From an uncultured Clostridia bacterium (lineage in GTDB: Bacteria > Bacillota > Clostridia > Oscillospirales > Acutalibacteraceae), in the NCBI GenBank assembly GCA_947623215.1, contig CANQGN010000121.1:1-5003 (forward strand): DNA of 5,003 nt, in the 5' to 3' direction. This document shows, piece by piece, positions 1 to 5,003 of the stretch. The first letter of the stretch is position 1. Every line of letters starts with the position of its first letter. The notes under the pieces are model-generated. The model did no database searches. It had not been told where the DNA came from and worked only from the letters and a program-made list of their open reading frames with translations. A program made the translations under genes and the position numbers.

Positions 1-1
1 C

Positions 2-1861
2 GACCCCGCCATTCGCCCCGCCTTGCGAGAGAAGCTGGTGCGCGACCGCGAAACCGCCTTTTTAAGCCGCAAGCTGGGCGAAATTTGCTGCGACGTGCCG
101 CTGCCAAACCCGTTGACCGACTACCTGAACCAGCCGGTTAACCCGGAAGCGCTGGCCCGCAAACTCGCCCGCTTAGAGCTGTTTCAGCTCTGCGAGCGCT
201 TACAGCTGCCCAAAGTGGCGGTAGAGGCTGGAGAGGGGGAACCCTCCGCCCCGGCGGCGCACTATACCCTTACCCCCGGCGCCCCCCCGGCGGGGGAGCA
301 ACCGATCTACTTGGTGCGGGAGGGGGAAGAGGTTGCCGCCGTGTGCGGCGACCGACTCTACCGCTGCCCCGCCGAGGACGTGCGCGAACTCTTGGCAGGC
401 GATACGCCGGTGGTGCTGCACGACGCCAAAGACTGGCTTTCGGTCGGTTACCGGGTGGGGCGGCTGGCGTTTGACACCATGCTGGCGGCTTATTTAGACA
501 ATCCGTCCTCTGCCGACTATTCGTTAGACCGCCTGCTCGCCGCTGTGCGGGCAGGGGAGGGGGCAGACCCCCTTGCCCGCCGGGCGGCCGCCCTGCCGGC
601 GCTGCACCGGCAGTTAAACGACCGGCTGCAAGCAAACGGCCAGCTGCGGCTGCTTACAGAGGTAGAGCAGCCCCTTGCCTTTGTGCTGGCGGAAATGGAG
701 CAGCAGGGCTTTTTGGTAGACTGGTCTGCCCTGACCGCCTACGGCGAAAAGCTGCAAACCAATATCCATGCTCTGGTGACCGCCATTTACGAGATGGTGG
801 GGTATGAATTTAACCTAAACTCCCCCAAACAGCTGGGCGAGGCGCTGTTTGACAAGCTGGGTCTGCCCGCCAAAAAGAAAAACCACCGGGGCTACTCTAC
901 CAGCGCGGAAGTGCTGGAATCGCTCAAAAACCTCCACCCGGCGGTGGAGCATTTGCTGGAGTACCGCCAGCTGGCCAAGTTAAAATCCACCTACGTAGAC
1001 GGTCTGCTGGCCGTGCGGGCGGCGGACGGTCGGGTGCACACCACCTTTCACCAGGCAGAGACTCGCACCGGGCGCATCAGTTCCTCCGAGCCCAATTTGC
1101 AAAACATTCCCGTGCGGCGCGAAAACGGGCGAGAGCTTCGCCGCTTTTTCACCGCAGGGGAGGGCATGGTGCTGTGCGACGCCGACTATTCGCAAATAGA
1201 GCTGCGGGTGCTCGCCCACATGGCGGGAGACGCCGCCATGCAGCGGGTATTTGAGCAGGGGGGCGACATTCACGCCTCCACGGCGGCAGAGGTCTTTCAC
1301 ATGCCGCTGGAGCTGGTAACGCCCTTAATGCGCTCGCGTGCCAAGGCGGTGAATTTTGGCATTGTGTACGGCATTGGGCCTTATTCGCTCTCGCAAGACT
1401 TAAACATCCCCTTTGGTGAGGCCAAGGCTTATATAGCGGAATACATGCGCACCTACAGCGGCGTGGCGGCTTATATGGAGCGCACGGTGCGCGAGGCAAA
1501 AGAGCGCGGCTACGCCGAAACGCTGCTGGGGCGGCGGCGGTATTTGCCGGAGCTCAAAGCCGGCAACGCCGCTACCCGCGCCTTTGGCGAACGGGTGGCC
1601 CGCAACATGCCGGTGCAGGGCACGGCGGCGGATATTATTAAAATTGCCATGCTGCGGGTGCGGGACGCCCTTCTGCGCGAAGGGTTAAAAGCCCGGCTGA
1701 TTTTGCAAATTCACGACGAATTGATTGTAGAAGCGCCGGAGGCGGAACAGCAGCAGGTCATGCAAATACTGCAAACCGAAATGGAGCAGGCGGTGGCGCT
1801 TTCGGTGCCCATGGTGGTAGACGCCCACGTGGGCAAAACCTGGTACGATGCGAAGGGGTGA
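2..1861 (+). CDS. polA: DNA polymerase I, 5'-truncated by the window edge
   Basis: Family A DNA polymerase for gap filling, Okazaki-fragment maturation and repair in the cytoplasm. The frame is open from base 2, so the gene starts upstream; the TTG at 23 lies inside it. 619 residues are visible out of a usual 850-900. Residues 1-40 are the end of the 5'-nuclease part (SRKLGEICCDVPL). Residues about 80-215 are a 3'-5' exonuclease fold, and about 217-619 the polymerase domain. The polymerase residues are intact: motif A DYSQIELRVLAH with catalytic Asp395 (1184-1186), motif B Arg444, Lys448, Phe452 and Tyr456 (1331-1369), and motif C His571-Asp572-Glu573 (1712-1720). The sequence ends TWYDAKG, like Bacillus PolA. 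The exonuclease domain shows no Asp-x-Glu motif and the Exo III Tyr/Asp pair is not evident, so proofreading is probably absent, as in the Bacillus stearothermophilus enzyme. The next gene begins 5 bases after the stop, suggesting cotranscription. Identification is very secure; loss of proofreading is inferred from a by-eye alignment. Confidence 0.97.
   Translation, partial: DPAIRPALREKLVRDRETAFLSRKLGEICCDVPLPNPLTDYLNQPVNPEALARKLARLELFQLCERLQLPKVAVEAGEGEPSAPAAHYTLTPGAPPAGEQPIYLVREGEEVAAVCGDRLYRCPAEDVRELLAGDTPVVLHDAKDWLSVGYRVGRLAFDTMLAAYLDNPSSADYSLDRLLAAVRAGEGADPLARRAAALPALHRQLNDRLQANGQLRLLTEVEQPLAFVLAEMEQQGFLVDWSALTAYGEKLQTNIHALVTAIYEMVGYEFNLNSPKQLGEALFDKLGLPAKKKNHRGYSTSAEVLESLKNLHPAVEHLLEYRQLAKLKSTYVDGLLAVRAADGRVHTTFHQAETRTGRISSSEPNLQNIPVRRENGRELRRFFTAGEGMVLCDADYSQIELRVLAHMAGDAAMQRVFEQGGDIHASTAAEVFHMPLELVTPLMRSRAKAVNFGIVYGIGPYSLSQDLNIPFGEAKAYIAEYMRTYSGVAAYMERTVREAKERGYAETLLGRRRYLPELKAGNAATRAFGERVARNMPVQGTAADIIKIAMLRVRDALLREGLKARLILQIHDELIVEAPEAEQQQVMQILQTEMEQAVALSVPMVVDAHVGKTWYDAKG
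1853..1858 (+). promoter_or_regulatory. Shine-Dalgarno site deciding the start of the phosphatase-like/RimI fusion gene
   Basis: AAGGGG sits inside the last codons of polA, 8 bases before the ATG at 1867. It favours that ATG over the in-frame GTG at 1858, which overlaps the polA stop and would lie within the site itself. Starting at 1867 also puts the first beta strand of the LMW-PTP-like fold right at the N terminus, as is usual in that family. Confidence 0.6.
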
Positions 1862-1866
1862 GCGGC

Positions 1867-2766
1867 ATGAGGACAACCTGTTTGGTGGTGGGCCACAGCA
1901 ATACCTGTATTAGCCCGCTGGCCGCCGCCGTTTTGCGTGCGCTGGGGGAGGAACGCGGCCTGCCCCTTGCGGCGCAAAGCTGCGGCTTTTGGGCCAAAGA
2001 GGGGCAGCTGCCCCTGCCCGCCATGGTGACCGCCGCAGGGGAGATAGGGCTGGACCTCGCCGACCACCGGGCGCGGTATGCCACCGACGAACGGCTGGCC
2101 GCCGCAGGCCTTTTGCTGCCGCAGGATGGGATGATAGCCCGCGGCCTTGCCCCCATAGCCAAAGCGCGGCCGGGGGTGCGGCTGCTGCGCCCGCTTCTGT
2201 CGGGGGGCTTAAACGGTACGACCCTTACCGACTTCCGCCGGGCAAGGGGAGAGGTGTTGGCCGCCTGCGAGCGGCTGGTTAAAATGCTCAAAAAAGAACA
2301 GGCCGAGCGGCAGGCGCTGGCCGCCGATATTACGGTAGGCCCCTTAGCCCCCGCCATGGCGGGGGAGGTGGCGGCGCTGGAGGCCGCCTGTTTTTCTCAC
2401 CCATGGACCCGCCAAAACGTGCTGGACGAACTGCAAAAACCAAACGGCTGTTTTGTGGCGGCGCTGCTCCAAGGTGCGCTTGTGGGCTACGCCTCGGCGG
2501 CGGTGGCCGGGCAAACGGGCTATATGAACAACGTGGCGGTAGCGGCAAACTACCGCGGCCTTGGCATTGCCACCCGGCTGCTGACCGAGTTGGAGCAACG
2601 TTGCCGGGCGGCGGGGGCAGAGAGCATGACCTTAGAGGTACGCTGTGCCAACCGCCCCGCCCGCGCACTGTACGAGGGGCTGGGCTACCGCCCGGTGGGG
2701 GTGCGCCCGGGCTTTTACCGCGACCCGCCGGACGACGCGGCCATTTACACCAAACCGTTGGAATAG
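1867..2766 (+). CDS. Fusion protein: degenerate LMW-phosphatase-like domain + RimI-type GNAT N-acetyltransferase
   Basis: A single uninterrupted 299-residue frame with two domains. Residues 1-143 align by eye with low-molecular-weight protein tyrosine/arginine phosphatases (YwlE type): N-terminal strand and loop VVGHSNTCISP, then a GLDLADHRAR segment, then a C-terminal helix (LTDFRRARGEV). The family P-loop is C-T-G-N-T-C-R-S; here the nucleophilic Cys is Gly9 and the phosphate-binding Arg is Ile15. The Asp-Pro general-acid segment before the last helix is also missing, so this half is predicted catalytically dead. Residues 153-299 are a RimI-like GNAT domain with the acetyl-CoA loop R230-G-L-G-I-A235, LEVR (Glu257) and ALYEGLGY (Tyr269). 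Glu257 and Tyr269 keep the 12-residue spacing of Glu103/Tyr115 in Salmonella RimI. RimI acetylates the N terminus of ribosomal protein S18; that substrate is inferred here. The gene follows polA by 5 bases and ends 20 bases before a terminator. No tsaB/tsaD neighbours are visible. The domain calls are firm; the biological role of the fusion is unknown. Confidence 0.88.
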   Translation: MRTTCLVVGHSNTCISPLAAAVLRALGEERGLPLAAQSCGFWAKEGQLPLPAMVTAAGEIGLDLADHRARYATDERLAAAGLLLPQDGMIARGLAPIAKARPGVRLLRPLLSGGLNGTTLTDFRRARGEVLAACERLVKMLKKEQAERQALAADITVGPLAPAMAGEVAALEAACFSHPWTRQNVLDELQKPNGCFVAALLQGALVGYASAAVAGQTGYMNNVAVAANYRGLGIATRLLTELEQRCRAAGAESMTLEVRCANRPARALYEGLGYRPVGVRPGFYRDPPDDAAIYTKPLE

Positions 2767-2769
2767 CAA

Positions 2770-2827
2770 TCAAAGACAAAAAGAAACCCCCGAACGACTT
2801 GACCAAAAGCCGTTCGGGGGATTTTGT
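2770..2827. terminator. Bidirectional intrinsic terminator between convergent genes
   Basis: A perfect 10-bp stem, CCCCCGAACG (2787-2796) with CGTTCGGGGG (2811-2820), encloses 14 bases. Of these, CTT/AAG (2798-2800/2807-2809) can extend the stem after an A-C mismatch, leaving a 6-base loop. On the + strand the hairpin is followed by ATTTTGT. On the - strand it is followed by TTTCTTTTTGTCTTTG, a stronger T tract. It lies 20 bases after the fusion-gene stop and 22 bases after the M23-peptidase stop, so it can serve both operons. Confidence 0.9.
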
Positions 2828-2842
2828 ATGGCGGTTAAGGGA

Positions 2843-4024
2843 TTAACCGACCGAATTAAAGAAATTCAGCGGGTTTTGGGCGGAGCCGTTTACGCGAATT
2901 TCAAAGTGGCAGTGGGGGCCGGTAGAGCGCCCGGTGGAGCCGACGTAGCCGATGACGTCCCCAGCCGAAACGTGCTGCCCCTCGTAAGCCGCCTGGGCAG
3001 ACATGTGGCCGTAGCGGGTTACGTAGTTGTCGCCGTCGCTGTTGCCGTGGTTAATCATGACGTAGTAGCCGTAGCCGCCGTCGTTATAATCGACCAGCGA
3101 CACTACGCCGTCTGCCGCCGCCACAATGGGGGTGCCGTAAATGTTAGAACCGGCAATATCGCACCCCTTATGTAGCCGCCCCCAGCGGTAGCCGTAGTTG
3201 GAGCTGATGTAGTAAAACCCGGGGGTGGGCCAAATAAACTGCGAACCGTCGTAGTGTATCGACTCTTCCACCGACTGCTCCCGCGCGGCCTCGGCCGCTG
3301 CGGCAATTTTTTCTTCCAGCGCGTCGATTTGCTCCTGATACTGGTCTACGTCAAACTGCAAGTCGTTTTGCTTTTCCTGCAATTTGTCTATTACGGCATC
3401 GAGCGTTTTCATGTTTTCGTTCAGCTCGGCGCGTTTTTCGTCTACCGAAGCTTTCAGGCTTTCTACCTCCGCCTGTTCGGCGGCCACTTCTTCTTCAATG
3501 GCGGCAATCTCGTCTATGTCCAGCCGCAGCTGGTCCATTTCGCGGTTGTCGTACTCGGTTACGGTGGCCAGCAGCTCGCTTTGGTAGAGGTAGTCGGCAA
3601 AATCGTCGGCGCTCAGCAGCACGGTCAGGGCCGTGTCGCCGCCCGAAAGATACATGGCGCGAATGCGGGCCAAAAAGGTGTTTTTGCGCTTCTCCAAATC
3701 GGCTTCGCGCTCGGCCTTTTCATCTTCCAAATCGTCAATTTTGTCTTGCAGGTCGTCAATTTGGGCGTTGTAAAGGTCAATTTGCCGCTGCACGGTGTCA
3801 ATTTGCTCTTGCAGGGCCTCTTTCAGCGCCTCCTGTTCGTCAATATCGTCTTGCAGCTCGGCAATTTGCGAGCGCAGGGCGCTTTGCTTTTGCTCTAACT
3901 CGGCAATTTGCGACTGGTAAGACGAAGCGCCCGCCAGCAGTCCGGCGGCGCCGGAGGCGACGGCCGTAAGGGTAAGGGCCAGCGCCGCGCAAAGCAGGCG
4001 GCGCAAGGCGTTAGGCAATCGCAT
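2843..4024 (-). CDS. Secreted coiled-coil M23 (LytM) peptidoglycan endopeptidase, FtsEX partner (EnvC/PcsB-like architecture)
   Basis: 393 residues, predicted to be exported and to cut peptidoglycan cross-bridges or stem peptides at the septum. Residues 1-33 are a signal peptide: Arg-rich start, hydrophobic core LLCAALALTLTAV, small residues near 23-33. Residues 36-115 and about 155-255 are coiled coil. Between them, residues 117-152 (FLARIRAMYLSGG...DYLYQSELL) resemble the helical segment shared by CwlO, PcsB and EnvC-type proteins. The M23 domain is residues 262-393 with every expected residue: zinc ligands His285 and Asp289 (HKGCD) and His373, catalytic His340 (YGHM) and His371 (HCHFE). 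It is therefore predicted to be an active enzyme, unlike E. coli EnvC, whose LytM domain lacks catalytic residues. ATG 4024 is chosen because AAGGAAG lies 8 bases upstream; an in-frame ATG at 4042 has no such site. The gene overlaps ftsX by 14 bases, so the two are probably translationally coupled. The family is certain; the FtsX partnership is inferred from gene order and architecture. Confidence 0.93.
   Translation of the reverse strand: MRLPNALRRLLCAALALTLTAVASGAAGLLAGASSYQSQIAELEQKQSALRSQIAELQDDIDEQEALKEALQEQIDTVQRQIDLYNAQIDDLQDKIDDLEDEKAEREADLEKRKNTFLARIRAMYLSGGDTALTVLLSADDFADYLYQSELLATVTEYDNREMDQLRLDIDEIAAIEEEVAAEQAEVESLKASVDEKRAELNENMKTLDAVIDKLQEKQNDLQFDVDQYQEQIDALEEKIAAAAEAAREQSVEESIHYDGSQFIWPTPGFYYISSNYGYRWGRLHKGCDIAGSNIYGTPIVAAADGVVSLVDYNDGGYGYYVMINHGNSDGDNYVTRYGHMSAQAAYEGQHVSAGDVIGYVGSTGRSTGPHCHFEIRVNGSAQNPLNFFNSVG
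3736..3910 (-). repeat. 21-base periodic repeat encoding a heptad coiled coil, inside the M23 peptidase gene
   Basis: On the + strand the string CAAT, usually within GTCAATTTG or GGCAATTTG, begins at 3736, 3757, 3778, 3799, 3841, 3862 and 3904. All lie on an exact 21-base grid, with 3820 and 3883 skipped. On the coding strand these give Ile at residues 40, 54, 61, 75, 82, 89 and 96 (heptad position a). Leu, Val or Tyr fill most d positions (43, 50, 57, 71, 78, 85, 92, 99), with Gln64 the exception. This is a textbook two-position hydrophobic heptad and may have grown by seven-codon duplication. Confidence 0.85.
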
Positions 4025-4931
4025 TGAACTCACTTCCTTCATGACGTAAATATTTGCCAATGGAAATGACGCTGCCCAGCGACCCGATAACCGCGCCAAT
4101 GAGCACAAAGCCCAGCAGCAGGGGCAGCGCAAAGGTAGAGAAGGGAATAAAGGAGGAAAGCACGCCAAAGTTGCGGGCAAAGGTTTGCTCCGCCAGCTTG
4201 TAGAGCAGGTAAAGCAGCCCGGTAGAAATGACCCCGGCCGCAATGCCCAGCAGCATCCCCTCTATAATAAAGGGCATACGAATAAAGCCGTCTGTCGCGC
4301 CCACCGCCTTCATAATGTTAATTTCCAGCTTGCGGGTGTACATGGTAATGCGAATGGTGTTGGAAACGATGACCAGCGAAATAATGAGCAGCAGGGCAAT
4401 CACCCACACCCCCACGGTGTTGATGATAGAGCGAATGGCCGAAAGCTTGGCCACCAAATCGCGCTGCTGGCGAATAGAGGCCACGCCCTTGACCGCCCGC
4501 AGGGCCAGCAAGGTTTGGTCAAACCGCTCTAAATCGGTCAGAGTAATCTGGCAGCTGTCCGGCAGGGGGTTTTCGCTTTCTACCCAGTCAAACAGGGGGG
4601 CGTATTCTTCGCCCATAGACTGCTTTTGGCGGTCAAGGCCGTCTTCACGCGATATAAACTCGCAGCTTTTAATATTGTCCATCCCGGCGATTTGGCTGGC
4701 GGTCTGCTCCGCCTCCTCGCGGGTTAAGGAGTCGTCAAAAAACGCCAGTACCACATTTTGGTCTTCGATTAACCCCACGGCGTGCGAGATGTTCAGGCTA
4801 ATGGCCGCCATAATGCCAATCATCAGCATACAGGCCATTAACACCCCGGCAGAGGCGACAGACATCAGCCGGTGCGACCAGACGTTTTTAAAGCCCTCGC
4901 CCAAAAGGTAGTTCATGCTTCTCACTTTCAT
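4011..4931 (-). CDS. ftsX: Cell division ABC-transporter-like membrane subunit FtsX
   Basis: 306-residue inner-membrane subunit of FtsEX, which does not transport but couples FtsE ATP hydrolysis in the cytoplasm to activation of a cell-wall hydrolase outside. The topology matches the family: a cytoplasmic start (MNYLLGEGFKNVW), TM1 at about 22-46, an extracellular domain at about 50-165 containing the typical NPLPDS (121-126), then TM2 169-191, TM3 221-246 and TM4 264-291. The cytoplasmic loop EINIMKAVGATDGFIRMPF (203-221) is the conserved FtsX signature that contacts FtsE. The ATG at 4931 is preceded by AGGAGG (4942-4947). A probable ftsE frame ends in an ATGA overlap with this start, and the downstream M23 peptidase gene overlaps the ftsX end by 14 bases. 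The neighbouring coiled-coil hydrolase is the expected client of the extracellular domain. The alternative ATG at 4916 would remove five residues and lacks an equally good binding site. Confidence 0.96.
   Translation of the reverse strand: MKVRSMNYLLGEGFKNVWSHRLMSVASAGVLMACMLMIGIMAAISLNISHAVGLIEDQNVVLAFFDDSLTREEAEQTASQIAGMDNIKSCEFISREDGLDRQKQSMGEEYAPLFDWVESENPLPDSCQITLTDLERFDQTLLALRAVKGVASIRQQRDLVAKLSAIRSIINTVGVWVIALLLIISLVIVSNTIRITMYTRKLEINIMKAVGATDGFIRMPFIIEGMLLGIAAGVISTGLLYLLYKLAEQTFARNFGVLSSFIPFSTFALPLLLGFVLIGAVIGSLGSVISIGKYLRHEGSEFNAIA
4033..4039 (-). promoter_or_regulatory. Shine-Dalgarno site of the M23 peptidase gene, inside ftsX
   Basis: AAGGAAG on the - strand lies within the last codons of ftsX, 8 bases before the ATG at 4024. 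It selects that ATG over the ATG at 4042, which the site follows rather than precedes. Ribosomes finishing ftsX would pass directly over it, which fits coupled translation. Confidence 0.65.
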
Positions 4932-5003
4932 ACGGGGGCTTCCTCCTTTTGGGGGGAAAGCTCCCGCGGAGCGGGTGATGAGGGGGATTCTTGCTTCCCC
5001 CCG
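4928..5003 (-). CDS. ftsE: Probable C-terminal tail of cell division ATP-binding protein FtsE, truncated by the window edge
   Basis: One - strand frame is open from the window edge for 24 complete codons. It stops at TGA (4930-4928), overlapping the ftsX ATG as ATGA, the usual coupled ftsE-ftsX junction. The visible peptide begins GGKQESPSS and ends SPQKEEAPV: hydrophilic, rich in Pro, Ser and Glu, like a disordered C-terminal tail. No ATPase motif is visible, because Walker A, the signature motif and Walker B would all lie upstream. FtsE usually ends shortly after a Gly-Gly-rich segment, so the first residues could be the normal end and the rest an extension. All three - strand frames happen to be stop-free across this stretch, so an open frame alone is weak evidence. 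The call rests mainly on the ATGA overlap and on conserved gene order. Confidence 0.55.
   Translation of the reverse strand, partial: GGKQESPSSPAPRELSPQKEEAPV
4942..4947 (-). promoter_or_regulatory. Shine-Dalgarno site of ftsX
   Basis: AGGAGG on the - strand (inside AAAAGGAGGA, 4941-4950), 10 bases before the ATG at 4931. It lies in a G/C-rich palindromic segment, where it can pair imperfectly with the C run at 4951-4956. Confidence 0.8.
4951..5002. repeat. G/C-rich palindromic segment at the ftsE-ftsX junction, possible REP-like element
   Basis: GGGGGGAA (4951-4958) pairs with TTCCCCCC (4995-5002); after one bulged A, GC (4960-4961) pairs with GC (4993-4994). Inside lies CCCGC-GGA-GCGGG (4963-4975), which can alternatively fold as GCTCC-CGC-GGAGC (4960-4972). 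Read on the - strand, the pattern CCCCCTCATC, then a short GC hairpin, then CTTTCCCCCC, AAAA and GGAGGAAGC resembles the short intergenic palindromes found dispersed in many gut Firmicute genomes. Family membership is a recollection of the pattern and cannot be tested with one copy. Confidence 0.4.

Noticed and set aside
23..25. TTG as the polA start
   Set aside because: The frame is open back to the window edge, and the peptide there is the middle of a known domain boundary, so the true start is upstream.
1858..1860. GTG start for the fusion gene overlapping the polA stop
   Set aside because: It falls within the AAGGGG/GTG stretch that serves as the binding site for the ATG at 1867, and adds three residues before the usual family N terminus.
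1758..2357. 199-codon - strand frame opposite polA and the fusion gene
   Set aside because: Arg/Ser/Pro-rich shadow frame typical of GC-rich coding DNA; the + strand proteins here have firm family matches.
2284..2766. Stand-alone RimI starting at the internal ATG 2284 (residue 140 of the fusion)
   Set aside because: It would make a normal-length RimI of 160 residues, but there is no convincing ribosome binding site upstream and the frame is continuous with the phosphatase-like half. It remains possible as a second product.
2645..3175. 176-codon + strand frame spanning the terminator
   Set aside because: It crosses the 3' end of the fusion gene, the hairpin and the antisense of the M23 domain; its Val/Ala repeats reflect antisense Tyr/Asn/Gly codons.
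3254..3898. 214-codon + strand frame opposite the M23 peptidase gene
   Set aside because: It is the antisense of the coiled-coil region. Its hydrophobic composition is simply the complement of Gln/Glu/Asp-rich heptads, and no family is recognisable.
2843..4243. Extended 466-codon - strand reading of the M23 peptidase starting at 4243
   Set aside because: The first 73 codons overlap ftsX out of frame, look like shadow sequence (Cys/Pro-rich), and would bury the clear signal peptide that begins at the ATG at 4024.

Overview
The window comes from a GC-rich bacterial chromosome. The family A DNA polymerase matches the Bacillus/Clostridia type, Shine-Dalgarno sequences are AGGAGG-like, and an FtsEX pair lies next to a coiled-coil M23 peptidase. 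I infer a GC-rich Firmicute, most likely a Clostridia/Oscillospiraceae-type organism. That is a judgement from remembered family sequences, not a search result. The DNA is almost fully coding, with no RNA gene, CRISPR array or transposon visible. No stretch over 300 bases lacks a gene.

Layout: two gene blocks converge on one shared terminator. On the + strand, polA enters from the left edge (its 5'-nuclease part is mostly outside the window) and ends at 1861. Five bases later a 299-residue gene begins. It fuses a low-molecular-weight phosphotyrosine phosphatase-like (LMW-PTP) domain, with its catalytic residues gone, to a RimI-type GNAT acetyltransferase with its key residues intact. A 10-bp perfect hairpin with T-rich tracts on both sides (2770-2827) then closes transcription from both directions.

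On the - strand, entering from the right edge, lie the probable last 24 codons of ftsE, the complete ftsX (4011-4931), and a secreted coiled-coil M23 endopeptidase (2843-4024) that overlaps ftsX by 14 bases. This is a division-associated cell-wall hydrolase module. FtsE (ATPase) and FtsX (membrane subunit) are expected to relay ATP hydrolysis across the membrane to the coiled coil of the hydrolase, as for FtsEX with EnvC, PcsB, CwlO or RipC. Here the partner is M23 and keeps all metal and catalytic residues, so it could cut peptidoglycan itself.

The points most worth a second look are the pseudo-phosphatase/RimI fusion, and the G/C-rich palindromic segment at the ftsE-ftsX junction, which seems to supply both the FtsE tail and the ftsX ribosome binding site. 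I see no clearly new multi-gene system.
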